From NCBI GenBank assembly GCA_964528825.1, contig CAZGVB010000003.1, positions 1-64,000 of the forward strand: a DNA stretch of 64,000 bases, in the 5' to 3' direction. How positions within the stretch are numbered: the stretch's first letter is position 1; each line of letters starts with the position of its first letter. The position numbers and the translations under genes are program-made. Shown in pieces: positions 35,231-44,384 of this stretch. Below the pieces are notes generated by a model, which was not told the origin of the DNA, searched no databases, and worked only from the letters and a program-made list of their open reading frames with translations. The DNA is from RGIG5612 sp964528825. GTDB lineage: Bacteria > Bacillota > Clostridia > Lachnospirales > Lachnospiraceae.

Positions 35231-36720
35231 TCCGATTGAATGCAAAAAATGTCGAAGACAGACAATTTTTCGAAATAGATGAGATAACATGGCATGATCT
35301 TTGTATGGATGAGATATGCAAAAGGATCGACATATGCGAATCATCTGTCGGGAAGGAATATTTATATATCTCTCTTCACAGACTCATGCTGTCGCAAGAC
35401 AATCTGAAGGAGCGCTCTGACAAGGCAGAATATATAAGGGCTGATGTCAAGCATACGGGAAGAGTTCAAAAAATATTTAAAGACCTTGGCAGATCAAAGA
35501 AGATATCCTTCAAGGATTATATATTCAGACTTTCCGAGCTTGAGCAGAAGAGCAGCATCAAGCATGTCATACTCGGCATCTTATTGCTGATCGCCATCGG
35601 GCTGATATTTATAAGACCGATCATAGGAGTGGTAGCTCTCGTGGTCATGTTTATCATCAATATTCTGGATTATTTCAAGGAAAAGGGAAAAATAGAAGGA
35701 TATTTCCTTTGCGTAAAGTATCTTTGCCGTATGGTACAGTGTGCGGGAAGATTTGCTAAGATCGGTTTCGACGGCACTCCATTTGAAAATGATGCAAAGA
35801 GGGCTGCAGAATTATATAGATCATTCGGAGATGTAAGCAGAGGCAGCTGGCTTATCACGACAAGCGTATCGGGCTCTCTCGTAGATGTAGTCATGGATTA
35901 CATAAGGATGCTCTTTCATGTTGATCTTATCAAGTTCAACAGCAGCTTAAAGAAGATCATACAAAAAAGTGAAGAGGTGAACGAGCTTTATGATCTTTTG
36001 GGAGAGATTGAGCTGGCATTTTGTATTGCAAAGCTGAGAGACGACCTTGATATATGGTGTATTCCGCAATTTGATCACCATACATCATATGAAAAACATC
36101 TTGAATTTAAGGATATTTATCATCTGCTCATAGAAAAGCCTGTAACCAACAGCTTAGAGACTGATCGTTCCATATTGCTCACAGGTTCAAATGCGTCAGG
36201 CAAGTCAACTTTTTTAAAGAGTATTGCCATATCACAGATATTCGCGCAGACAATATATACATGCCCGGCAAGAGAATATAAGACTGATTATTGTAAAGTC
36301 ATATCTTCGATGGCACTTAATGATAATATATTAGGTAATGAAAGCTATTTTGTCGTCGAGATAAGGTCAATAAAACGTATCTTCGATGCGATAGGGGACG
36401 TGCCTGTCATGTGTTTTATTGATGAGGTGCTGAGAGGAACCAATACCAAGGAACGTATCGCGGCTTCTACCGTTATATTGAAGCATATGACAGATGATAA
36501 TGTACTTGCCTTCGCAGCGACTCATGACATTGAGCTTACCGAGCTTCTTGAAGATTATATGACAAATTATCATTTTTCGGAGGATGTTGAAGACGGCATG
36601 GTAATGTTTGATTATAAGCTTAAAGAAGGCCCGTCGGATTCAAGAAACGCGATAAGGCTGCTTGATATGTACGGATTTGATGAGCATATTGTAAAGGAAG
36701 CATATTTTCTCGCAAAATAA
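35227..36720 (+). CDS. Membrane-anchored MutS-like ATPase
   Basis: A 497-residue protein with a MutS domain V-type ATPase at the C-terminus: Walker A LLTGSNASGKSTFLKS near residue 318, Walker B VMCFIDEVLRGTNTKER near 396, and the THD segment near 440. There is no mismatch-recognition domain. Residues about 112-150 form two adjacent hydrophobic helices, so the protein is likely membrane-bound, unlike MutS or MutS2. The start TTG 35227 overlaps the gpsA stop and follows AAGGA; no closer ATG fits. A role in mismatch repair is unlikely. Function is unknown. Confidence 0.82.
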   Translation: MIRLNAKNVEDRQFFEIDEITWHDLCMDEICKRIDICESSVGKEYLYISLHRLMLSQDNLKERSDKAEYIRADVKHTGRVQKIFKDLGRSKKISFKDYIFRLSELEQKSSIKHVILGILLLIAIGLIFIRPIIGVVALVVMFIINILDYFKEKGKIEGYFLCVKYLCRMVQCAGRFAKIGFDGTPFENDAKRAAELYRSFGDVSRGSWLITTSVSGSLVDVVMDYIRMLFHVDLIKFNSSLKKIIQKSEEVNELYDLLGEIELAFCIAKLRDDLDIWCIPQFDHHTSYEKHLEFKDIYHLLIEKPVTNSLETDRSILLTGSNASGKSTFLKSIAISQIFAQTIYTCPAREYKTDYCKVISSMALNDNILGNESYFVVEIRSIKRIFDAIGDVPVMCFIDEVLRGTNTKERIAASTVILKHMTDDNVLAFAATHDIELTELLEDYMTNYHFSEDVEDGMVMFDYKLKEGPSDSRNAIRLLDMYGFDEHIVKEAYFLAK

Positions 36721-36767
36721 GCGAGTTCATGTAGGATAAAATTATCCGCAGAAAACGCAGCTTGTTT

Positions 36768-36825
36768 GTGCGGCATATCTCACATGTGCAGTATTGAAAA
36801 TTGTCCGGATGAAAGATTTTCAGGC
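36768..36825 (+). repeat. Dispersed intergenic repeat, copy B
   Basis: Second copy of the element at 29902-29959 (44 of 58 identical). Here its right end runs into a 16-base-pair perfect hairpin at 36817-36856 with an 8-base loop and no T-run. The 215-base gap between the MutS-like and PHP genes shows nothing else. Confidence 0.5.
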
Positions 36826-36856
36826 TCTCTGCAGTGACCCGCAGAGAGCCTGAAAA
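36817..36856. other. Strong intergenic hairpin
   Basis: A 16-base-pair stem (36817-36832 with 36841-36856) around loop AGTGACCC follows the MutS-like gene. The flanks are A-rich rather than T-rich on both strands, so classical intrinsic termination is weak; it may protect the 3' end of the upstream transcript. Confidence 0.5.
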
Positions 36857-36935
36857 ATAAAAGTATTGAAATGATACACTATGTGGGTTATCATTTTTCC
36901 TTGTCGGCATAGGATAAGGATACGGAAATAAAGAT

Positions 36936-37823
36936 ATGAAATTTGATATGCATTGTCATACAAAGGAAGGCTCGATAGATGCGAAGCTTCCGATAAAGGA
37001 ATATATTCAGCTGCTCAAGGAGCGGGGCTTTGACGGAATGCTCATTTCCGATCATGATTCTTATAATGGATATGAGCATTATCTTGCGCATAAGGATGAG
37101 ATGCCGAAGGACTTTATGGTCATAAAGGGCATCGAATATGATACCTTGAATGGGGGACATATCTTAGTCATTATGCCTGAGGGAGTTCATTTGAAGATCC
37201 TTGAACACAGAGGAATGAGAGTGGAAAGACTCATTCATATAGTTCACAGCTATGGAGGCATATTAGGTCCTGCTCATCCATACGGTGAGCCGTTTCTCAG
37301 TATATTTTCAACGGGTGTATTCAAATACAGCAATAAAATAGCAGAAAAATTCGATTTTATAGAGGGATTCAACTCGGCTGAGGATGAAGTCTCAAATGCC
37401 AAGGCTGAAAGAATAGGCAAAAGATATCACAAGCCTATCACCGCCGGAAGTGATTCACATAGAGCAGACAGTGTAGGTATGGCTTATACAGAATTTGCCG
37501 CAGATATAAAAAATGCCGACGATCTTATATCATATATAAAAGAATGCAGAGAGACCGCTTACGGCGGTGAGCATTATCAAGGGACATTAAAACAGAAAAT
37601 AGGAAATATCAACAAATTTTTTGTTTTGACATTTTACCCGTATAATAAGGCCGAATCTTTCCTGCATGTCGGATATAGGATCAAGCAGCTCAATCGGATC
37701 AAAAGGGAACTAGGGGATCCATTTACAAGCGGTGAGCTCGTTGTAAAGGAGCATATAAGATTTTTTAAGAAGCAAAGGCGCCGTGTGATCTCTTACAGCC
37801 GCAGGATGAGGACTGCAGGTTAA
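36936..37823 (+). CDS. PHP-domain metal-dependent phosphoesterase
   Basis: A 295-residue PHP family protein. The metal-binding HxH motif is MHCHTKEGS at residues 5-13, the DHD motif is ISDHDSYNGY near residue 40, the GIEYDT motif is near 69, PAHPYG near 109, and a late GSDSHRAD near residue 171. These match stand-alone PHP phosphoesterases (nucleotide or histidinol-phosphate-like substrates). The C-terminal basic tail (RFFKKQRRRVISYSRR) may bind nucleic acid or membrane. Substrate unknown. Confidence 0.85.
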   Translation: MKFDMHCHTKEGSIDAKLPIKEYIQLLKERGFDGMLISDHDSYNGYEHYLAHKDEMPKDFMVIKGIEYDTLNGGHILVIMPEGVHLKILEHRGMRVERLIHIVHSYGGILGPAHPYGEPFLSIFSTGVFKYSNKIAEKFDFIEGFNSAEDEVSNAKAERIGKRYHKPITAGSDSHRADSVGMAYTEFAADIKNADDLISYIKECRETAYGGEHYQGTLKQKIGNINKFFVLTFYPYNKAESFLHVGYRIKQLNRIKRELGDPFTSGELVVKEHIRFFKKQRRRVISYSRRMRTAG

Positions 37824-37894
37824 CAGAACAGACATGATATGTGCAAAATATAAGCGGGATCTTGTATGAATTAAAGCAGAGAGGGGAGGATAAT

Positions 37895-40411
37895 ATGGAA
37901 CAATATATTGTTACCGGAATGACATGCTCTTCCTGTCAGGCACATGTTGAAAAGGCGGTTGCCAAGGTCCCCGGCGTGAAAAGCGTTGCGGTATCGCTGC
38001 TTACGAATTCCATGACCGTTGAAGGTGACGCGAGCGCACAGCAGATCATAAAAGCCGTTGAGGATGCCGGATACGGAGCAAGACTCAAGAAAACGCAGAC
38101 GGATGATATGCATACAAGCGGAAGATTTTCCGCTGAGGAAGAAGCCCTTAAGGACAAGGAGACACCTAAGCTGCTTAAGAGGCTTATTTTTTCTGTCATA
38201 TGGCTTATCATGCTTATGTATATCACAATGGGTCATAATATGTTGGGGTTCTTGCTGCCCGGCATTATAGAGCATGATTATATAGGTCTTTCCGTTATTC
38301 AAATGCTTTTAGCACTTGTGATCATCTATATAAACCGCGATTTTTTTATCTCGGGATTTAAAAGTCTCATAAAACGTGCGCCCAATATGGATACATTGGT
38401 CGCACTCGGTTCATCAGTATCTTTTTTCTGGTCATTGTTTATCGTACTTAAGATGTCTGTGATGATGACAGAGGGTGCATCATCTGCGCAGATCATGGAG
38501 ATGTATCATGACCAGCTTTATTTTGAATCGGCGGCAATGATACCTGCGCTCATAACTGTCGGAAAGACACTTGAGGCACGTTCCAAAGGAAAGACAACAG
38601 ATGCTCTGAAGGATCTGCTTAAGATGGCACCAAAGACTGCGGTCGTAGAACGAGACGGATCTGAGACAGAGGTTGATATAGACGATGTTGCGGTCGGAGA
38701 TATATTTATAGTCAGGCCCGGAGGAGCTATACCTGTAGACGGTGTGATCGTGGAGGGCAGCTGCTCTGTAGATGAATCGGCGCTTACAGGCGAGTCTATA
38801 CCGGCAGATAAGTCACCGGGCGATCAGATATCAGCTGCGACTGTCAACACGAACGGGTATATAAAGGCAAGAGCCTCAAGAGTCGGCGATGATACTTCGT
38901 TTTCTAAGATCGTGCAAACGGTAAGCGATATTGCCGCAACAAAGGCTCCCATCGCGCGTATCGCGGATAAGGTATCCGGAGTATTTGTTCCTGCGGTCAT
39001 CATAATATCCGTAATTGTATGTATAATATGGCTGGTAACAGGACATACAGTCTATCTTTCACTTGAGAGGGCCATATCTGTACTTGTTATATCCTGTCCA
39101 TGCGCCTTGGGACTTGCCACACCCGTTGCCATAATGGCAGGAGGCGGCGTAGGTGCAAGGGGAGGCATATTGTTCAAAAACGCTGCAGTGCTTGAGAGCG
39201 CGGGTAAAGTCAAGGTTGTCGCATTGGATAAGACCGGCACGGTGACGATCGGCAGGCCGGAAGTTACGGATGTGATCACGGTAAAAGGTATATCTGAAGA
39301 GAAGCTGTTGAAGACGGCATATGCCATTGAGATAGGCTCTGAGCATCCGCTGTCAAAGGCTGTCATATCATATGCGGACAAGTTGGGCCACGGCGGCGTG
39401 ATGGCAAATGAGATTGAGATAATCGCCGGCTGCGGACTGAAGGGCAATGTGAACGGACATATCGTATATGGAGGGTCTGAGAAGTTCATAAAAACGATCA
39501 CCGATATAAAGGGATTTGACGAAAAGTGCAAGGAGCTTGCCTTAAGTGGTAAGACACCGCTCTTTTTTACCGAAGACGGACAATTGATCGGGATCATTGC
39601 AGTTGCGGATACTGTCAGAGAGGACTCCGCTGCAGCAGTAGAGGAACTTCGCAGACTTGGCATTGATGTAGTGATGATAACCGGGGACAATGAGATGACG
39701 GCCCATGCTGTGGCGGCAAAGGTGGGTATAGAAAATGTCATAGCAGGTGTGCTTCCTGATGAAAAGCAGAATGCAGTGGCCAAGCTGAAGGAGAGAGGAT
39801 GCGTTGCAATGGTGGGCGACGGCATAAATGACGCACCGGCACTTGCCGCGGCAGATATAGGCATTGCTATAGGCAGCGGCACAGATATAGCGCTGAATTC
39901 ATCGGATATCATATTGATGAACTCAAGAATTATTGATGTCCCTGCCGCAATAAGGCTTTCAAAGGCCACAATGCGAAATATACGGGAAAATCTTTTTTGG
40001 GCCTTTGCATACAATCTGGTACTTATTCCGATGGCAGCGGGTGTTTATCCGAATATACGCATGAATCCCATGTGGGGAGCGGCAGCCATGGCATTGTCAT
40101 CATTTTGTGTATGCATGAATGCATTGCGGCTGAACCTTTTTAAGATACATAAGAATAACGAAAAAAATTGTATTGATAATGTGAAAAAAGGAGATAAAAA
40201 GATGCAAAGAATAGTAAAAATAGAAGGCATGATGTGCGGACATTGCGAGGCAAGAGTAAAAAAAGCTCTTGAGGCCATTGACGGAATAGAGGATGCAAAG
40301 CCTTCAAAGGATGACGGAAATGCTGTTATCACATTGAGCCATGAGGTAGCAGACGAGGTTATAAAGGAAGCCATTGAGGCGCAGGACTATACATTTGGCG
40401 GTATTGAGTAA
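37895..40411 (+). CDS. copA: Copper-exporting P1B-type ATPase with C-terminal HMA domain
   Basis: Heavy-metal ATPase of 838 residues. It has an N-terminal HMA domain with CxxC at Cys11/Cys14 (MTCSSC), eight predicted membrane helices, TGES near residue 310, the copper-specific CPC in SCPCALGLATP, the DKTGT phosphorylation site, HP locus SEHPLS, and GDGINDAPALAAADIGIAIG. After the last helix the frame continues through a short linker into a second HMA domain with MMCGHCEAR (residues about 770-838), homologous to the chaperone CopZ. An internal start site lies at the junction. ATG 37895 follows GGGAGG. The role is copper(I) export and detoxification. Confidence 0.93.
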   Translation: MEQYIVTGMTCSSCQAHVEKAVAKVPGVKSVAVSLLTNSMTVEGDASAQQIIKAVEDAGYGARLKKTQTDDMHTSGRFSAEEEALKDKETPKLLKRLIFSVIWLIMLMYITMGHNMLGFLLPGIIEHDYIGLSVIQMLLALVIIYINRDFFISGFKSLIKRAPNMDTLVALGSSVSFFWSLFIVLKMSVMMTEGASSAQIMEMYHDQLYFESAAMIPALITVGKTLEARSKGKTTDALKDLLKMAPKTAVVERDGSETEVDIDDVAVGDIFIVRPGGAIPVDGVIVEGSCSVDESALTGESIPADKSPGDQISAATVNTNGYIKARASRVGDDTSFSKIVQTVSDIAATKAPIARIADKVSGVFVPAVIIISVIVCIIWLVTGHTVYLSLERAISVLVISCPCALGLATPVAIMAGGGVGARGGILFKNAAVLESAGKVKVVALDKTGTVTIGRPEVTDVITVKGISEEKLLKTAYAIEIGSEHPLSKAVISYADKLGHGGVMANEIEIIAGCGLKGNVNGHIVYGGSEKFIKTITDIKGFDEKCKELALSGKTPLFFTEDGQLIGIIAVADTVREDSAAAVEELRRLGIDVVMITGDNEMTAHAVAAKVGIENVIAGVLPDEKQNAVAKLKERGCVAMVGDGINDAPALAAADIGIAIGSGTDIALNSSDIILMNSRIIDVPAAIRLSKATMRNIRENLFWAFAYNLVLIPMAAGVYPNIRMNPMWGAAAMALSSFCVCMNALRLNLFKIHKNNEKNCIDNVKKGDKKMQRIVKIEGMMCGHCEARVKKALEAIDGIEDAKPSKDDGNAVITLSHEVADEVIKEAIEAQDYTFGGIE
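40202..40411 (+). CDS. copZ: Probable separate CopZ-like chaperone made by internal initiation
   Basis: Within and in frame with the copper ATPase, AAGGAGAT at 40188-40195 lies seven bases before ATG 40202. Starting there yields a 69-residue HMA protein with MMCGHC, the size and sequence style of stand-alone CopZ of Firmicutes. The preceding residues (KNNEKNCIDNVKKGDKK) look like translated intergenic DNA. I infer that an ancestral copA-copZ gene pair lost the copA stop codon but kept the copZ ribosome binding site, so both a fusion and free CopZ could be made. Confidence 0.6.
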   Translation: MQRIVKIEGMMCGHCEARVKKALEAIDGIEDAKPSKDDGNAVITLSHEVADEVIKEAIEAQDYTFGGIE

Positions 40412-40598
40412 TTTTAAGGATATTGCCTATATTTCTTAACATTTTATTGCATAAAATGTAAGATTATTTTTAACTATGATATACGTTTAGATGGTATGAT
40501 ATGCGGGATGTTTTTTTGATCGTATATCATGTAGGATTGCACTCTTTAAAAGCATGATACGGCATATTTTATAACAGATCCACGGGGAAATTCATTTA

Positions 40599-42044
40599 AT
40601 GAAGAGACTTTTAGCTATAGTATTAGCTTTAATGCTATGCATCGTAAATACACAATGCCTTCTTGCAGATGATACGCAGGAGGACTCACCTCAGGTCACT
40701 GAGGAAACACCCGCACCGACGCAGGAGAATACCGAGTCTTCTTCCGAAAGTCGGGAAGAGGAGAGCACGCAAAATGTGCCGGAGACGAGTGAAAAAGATC
40801 AAAAGGAGACATCCGCAAAAGAGACAACGACCGCTGCCACAACCGCAACAGAAACTACGACAGAGGCTTCGAGCGCTACAGCGACTATCAAGCCACCCGC
40901 AGGCGACGGCTGGGAATATGTTGTCTATGATCCTATAGATCATCCTGTAGTTGTCGAAGGAAGGGCTGCAGGTAATGTGAAAAAAACTGCGGCATCCGCC
41001 CCTATAGACACAGAGGATGGAATAGAGATCAGATTCGAGGATAACGAATGGTGTCTCTATGAAAATGACATTTTCTTGTCAGATTATACAGGACTTATAA
41101 ATGATAACGGCAAGCAAAAATATTTTTCCGCAGGAAGGCTGAATAGGTCCTATACAGGGATTATCCGCCAGGGAGACGAGAAATATTTTATACGAAACGG
41201 CGAATGTGATGACAGCTATTGCGGACTTGCAAGAGCAGACGGCAATCTCGTGCTCGTAACAAACGGGCTCGTCGACGAGACCAGATCAGGTGTATTTATG
41301 TTTGAAGGCGTCTGGTATTATGTCTGCGGTGGGTATGTTGACAGGACATATACAGGCATAGGATACAACGAGTACGGCGGCTGGAGAGTGGTAAATGGCA
41401 TTATTGATTTTTCAGTTACAGATGTGGGGGATTGTGCAGAGGGACTCTGCTATGTATCAAACGGCCATTTGAAGACAGACTATAACGGCTTTGTAAGCTG
41501 CGCGAGCGGTCAATGGTTTATTAAAGACGGTATGGTAGATAATAGCGCGAGCGGTATGATAGACGGCGTGCTGGATGGCGTGGCCGTGACTCTTCCGGTC
41601 AATCACGGGGCAGTGATATCGCAAAGCTCATATAATATGGCAATGGCTGCGAATGATTTTTCAAGCAGTACGCAGTGGCTTATACTGATAGATTGCAGAG
41701 CCAACAGGATTGGCGTCTTTAAGGGAAGTCAATATAATTGGAATCTTGAATATTTTTGGACATGTTCTACGGGGGCATATGATACTCCGACGGTAAAGGG
41801 TACATTTGAGATAACAACAAACAGAGGATATTGCTTCAGCGATTATGATTATACATGCTATTATTATTCCGGATTTTTCGGGCCCTATCTCATTCACTCA
41901 ACGCTATATGAAAGAGGTACGTTCAATCATCTCAATTCGTCCTTGGGATATAATTCCTCACACGGATGTGTAAGGGTCGCGACTGCGAATGCAAAATGGG
42001 TTTATTACAATATCCCGATAGGGACAACAGTCTATGTATATTAA
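40599..42044 (+). CDS. Secreted L,D-transpeptidase with cell-wall-binding-like repeats
   Basis: Exported protein of 481 residues. Residues 1-23 are a signal peptide (basic MKRLL, hydrophobic core). Residues about 24-100 are a Ser/Thr/Glu-rich spacer of low complexity. About 140-330 hold five or six imperfect 30-residue repeats with YTGxxxxxGxxxYFxxG features, like choline-binding/cell-wall repeats. The C-terminal 130 residues are a YkuD L,D-transpeptidase domain with IHSTLYERG and the catalytic SSHGCVRVA (Cys near 458). It should form 3-3 peptidoglycan cross-links or anchor proteins. It is followed after 18 bases by a lipoprotein gene. Confidence 0.9.
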   Translation: MKRLLAIVLALMLCIVNTQCLLADDTQEDSPQVTEETPAPTQENTESSSESREEESTQNVPETSEKDQKETSAKETTTAATTATETTTEASSATATIKPPAGDGWEYVVYDPIDHPVVVEGRAAGNVKKTAASAPIDTEDGIEIRFEDNEWCLYENDIFLSDYTGLINDNGKQKYFSAGRLNRSYTGIIRQGDEKYFIRNGECDDSYCGLARADGNLVLVTNGLVDETRSGVFMFEGVWYYVCGGYVDRTYTGIGYNEYGGWRVVNGIIDFSVTDVGDCAEGLCYVSNGHLKTDYNGFVSCASGQWFIKDGMVDNSASGMIDGVLDGVAVTLPVNHGAVISQSSYNMAMAANDFSSSTQWLILIDCRANRIGVFKGSQYNWNLEYFWTCSTGAYDTPTVKGTFEITTNRGYCFSDYDYTCYYYSGFFGPYLIHSTLYERGTFNHLNSSLGYNSSHGCVRVATANAKWVYYNIPIGTTVYVY

Positions 42045-42062
42045 GTATTTGAGGAGAATAAA

Positions 42063-42995
42063 ATGAAAATATCTCAAAAATATATCTCGTTGGCTGCGGC
42101 AGCTATGATCCTTGCGTCAATGTTACTCGTAGGATGTACAGGTATGTCAGGACAGACGGGAGAAGATCAGACAGAGAGCAAGGAAACATCTGAATCGGAT
42201 GCGACAAAGTCTGCCGATGAGACAGATGGCGAGGATGTTACTGATGTTGAGATAGAGTCTCAGACACTGATAGATAATGACAGCTGCTCGGTAGTGATCA
42301 CTGACATAATAGCAAACGGTGACGCAGACTGTACGATAAAGCTTGAATTGAACAACAAGTCAGCGGATAAGAAACTTATTTTTGCGTCCAAATATGCGGT
42401 AGTAGAAGGGCTCAGCGTGGATCCGCACTGGTCATGTGTTGTAAGTCCGTCGTCTGCTTCAAATGCGCAGATAGATTTTTATGCAGACGATATATATGCA
42501 GATGATATCGGATATTCTGACATTGCCATAATGATGGTTGTCTATGACATGAATAATACGAAAAATGTAATTTCCGAACAATATATCCGCATATATCCGT
42601 ATGGGCAGGAAAATGTTTCGGCTTATCAGAGAACATCGGGTGATCAGGATGTGATACTTACGGAAAATGAGCTGGTAAAGGTCACCGCAATAGGTCTGGC
42701 AGAAGATGAGACATGGGGACAAAGTGTTCGTCTTTATATTGAAAATAAGACAGAAAATGACCTGCAATTCGTGGCATCGAATGTGTCCGTAAACGGTAAG
42801 ATGGCCGATCCTTCTTGGGGAGTGGTTATCCCTGCTAATGCATCGGGATATTCTGTCATAACGTGGTCTGATGAGCTGCTTTCGGAAAATGGTATTACAA
42901 ATATCGAAAACGTATCCCTTACACTTATCGCCAATAATTATAATGACTGGACGAGCAAACCGGTTGTCAGCACCGAAATCGTATATGCACCATAA
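42063..42995 (+). CDS. Lipoprotein with two repeated beta domains
   Basis: A 310-residue membrane lipoprotein: signal peptide, lipobox LLVGC with lipidated Cys25, then an acidic Ser/Glu/Asp-rich linker (about 30-65). Two related beta-sandwich-like modules follow, at about 70-190 and 200-310. They share the pattern of a disordered entry (IxNDSCSVVITDI; LTENELVKVTAIG), a LxIxNKT/S strand and an exposed SVDPHW/ADPSW turn. ATG 42063 follows GAGGAG. It likely forms an operon with the L,D-transpeptidase. Function unknown; extracellular envelope role is inferred. Confidence 0.8.
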   Translation: MKISQKYISLAAAAMILASMLLVGCTGMSGQTGEDQTESKETSESDATKSADETDGEDVTDVEIESQTLIDNDSCSVVITDIIANGDADCTIKLELNNKSADKKLIFASKYAVVEGLSVDPHWSCVVSPSSASNAQIDFYADDIYADDIGYSDIAIMMVVYDMNNTKNVISEQYIRIYPYGQENVSAYQRTSGDQDVILTENELVKVTAIGLAEDETWGQSVRLYIENKTENDLQFVASNVSVNGKMADPSWGVVIPANASGYSVITWSDELLSENGITNIENVSLTLIANNYNDWTSKPVVSTEIVYAP

Positions 42996-43060
42996 GAGGC
43001 ATCAATGCATTATATTAACATTATGTTGTATTTAGAAAATGAAAAGCTGTCCGAATTGTT

Positions 43061-43414
43061 ATGAATAAAAGAGCGGTCGGAACCGCATATGAAAAGATCG
43101 CATGCGGATACCTTGAGGATCAGGGAATAGAGATCATAACCGTAAATTTCAGAACAAGATTCGGCGAAATAGATATTATAGGCAGAGAAAAGGAATATCT
43201 TTTATTCATCGAAGTCAAGTATAGATCATATAAAAATCAAGGCGGGGCAAGATATGCTATTTCAAGATCAAAACAAAATAAGATAGCATCGGTTGCAAAA
43301 GCATTTCTTGGTATGTCAGGATATCCTGCGGATACATTTTGCAGATTTGACGCACTGCTCATCGACGGTGATGAAATTATATATATCAGAGATGCATGGC
43401 GAATGGGAATGTAA
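43061..43414 (+). CDS. YraN family (UPF0102) endonuclease-like protein
   Basis: A 117-residue protein of the UPF0102/YraN family with the restriction-endonuclease-like core. GTAYEKIACGYLEDQG opens it, then FRTRFGEIDIIGREKEYLLFIEVKYRS gives the predicted PD-(D/E)xK-type residues (Asp near 43, Glu-x-Lys near 57). The family is widespread, often beside ribonuclease HII, and its substrate is uncertain. It is followed by an NrdG-type activase after 50 bases. Confidence 0.88.
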   Translation: MNKRAVGTAYEKIACGYLEDQGIEIITVNFRTRFGEIDIIGREKEYLLFIEVKYRSYKNQGGARYAISRSKQNKIASVAKAFLGMSGYPADTFCRFDALLIDGDEIIYIRDAWRMGM

Positions 43415-43464
43415 ATAAGTGATGGCAGTGTCATAAAGGACACAGCCAAAGAAGGAGTGCATGT

Positions 43465-44154
43465 ATGCAGATTTACGGATTACAAAAATTGACACTTTTG
43501 GATTTTCCGGGATATGTAGCATGCACTGTTTTTTTCGCCGGATGTGATATGAGATGTCCGTTTTGTCACAACAGCGAACTTGCCATGAACAGGACAAAAG
43601 CTGTCATGGATGACAACGATCTCTTGGATTTTCTGAAAAAGAGAAAAGGCATCATTGAAGGCGTAGTATTTTCGGGAGGCGAGCCGTTGCTCGAGCCTTG
43701 CCTTGCGGATATTCTAGGGAAGGTTAAGGAACTTGATCTTAAGGTTAAGCTGGATACCAACGGAAACCATCCAAGGGAGCTTAAGTCACTCATAGACATG
43801 GGACTTGCAGATTATATCGCAATGGATGTAAAAAGCAGCCTCGATGATTATGGCGCGGCAGTCGGACTTAAGGCATTTAATACAGATAAGATAAAAGAGA
43901 GTATAGACATCATTCTATCCTGCGGCATAGAACATGAATTTAGGACAACAGTCGTTAGCGAGCTTCATAATGAGAAAACAATCGAAGACATAGCTCGCAT
44001 GATCAAGGGGTGTCAAAGATATTTCCTTCAATCTTTTAAAGAAAGCGAGGCTGTCCCTGTTAAAGACCTTCATTCATGCACCAAAGCGGAAATGGAAAGA
44101 TTTGCAGCCGTTGCGGGAAAATATATTGCGAATGTTGAAATAAGAGGAATCTGA
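43465..44154 (+). CDS. nrdG: Anaerobic ribonucleotide reductase activating protein
   Basis: Radical-SAM activase of 229 residues, close to the TIGR02495 type. The cluster motif CDMRCPFCHN is at about residues 27-36, followed by GGEPLLEP and DTNGNHP. It uses S-adenosylmethionine to place the glycyl radical on NrdD, encoded 230 bases downstream. ATG 43465 follows AAGGAG. Pyruvate formate-lyase activases look alike, but the neighbour gene decides the call. Confidence 0.88.
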   Translation: MQIYGLQKLTLLDFPGYVACTVFFAGCDMRCPFCHNSELAMNRTKAVMDDNDLLDFLKKRKGIIEGVVFSGGEPLLEPCLADILGKVKELDLKVKLDTNGNHPRELKSLIDMGLADYIAMDVKSSLDDYGAAVGLKAFNTDKIKESIDIILSCGIEHEFRTTVVSELHNEKTIEDIARMIKGCQRYFLQSFKESEAVPVKDLHSCTKAEMERFAAVAGKYIANVEIRGI

Positions 44155-44220
44155 AGATATAACCGAAGATAGATCTGATACTTTGGTTGGCATATCGATG
44201 CATTATTATTAATGAAAAGC

Positions 44221-44287
44221 CAATATCTTGTACTTTATAAAAAATAGAGATACAAGATATTGACTTTTTTTCTAAATACCATATTAT
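44221..44287 (+). promoter_or_regulatory. Terminator of nrdG overlapping a candidate nrdD promoter
   Basis: A perfect 12-base-pair stem (44221-44232 with 44251-44262) with an 18-base loop is followed by a T-run at 44265-44271, a good terminator. The same T-run sits in a promoter-like pair TTGACT (44260-44265) and TATTAT (44282-44287) at 16-base spacing. nrdD may therefore be read from its own start. No clear NrdR box was found. Confidence 0.5.
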
Positions 44288-44384
44288 ATAAGAACAGCAC
44301 ACGGATCATCGATGCATATTTGCAGATCTGATATCGGATAAGAATGACAAGAATCACTCGTATATAACCAAAGGGAGGCAGAAC

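Noticed and set aside
36817..36856. Hairpin as an intrinsic terminator
   Set aside because: The stem is strong but is followed by A-rich sequence on the plus strand and only a short T stretch on the minus strand, so it was listed as a hairpin only.
37895..40411. Programmed frameshift in copA as in Escherichia coli
   Set aside because: No slippery heptamer with a following frame shift is needed; the CopZ domain is at the C-terminus and in frame, with its own ribosome binding site.
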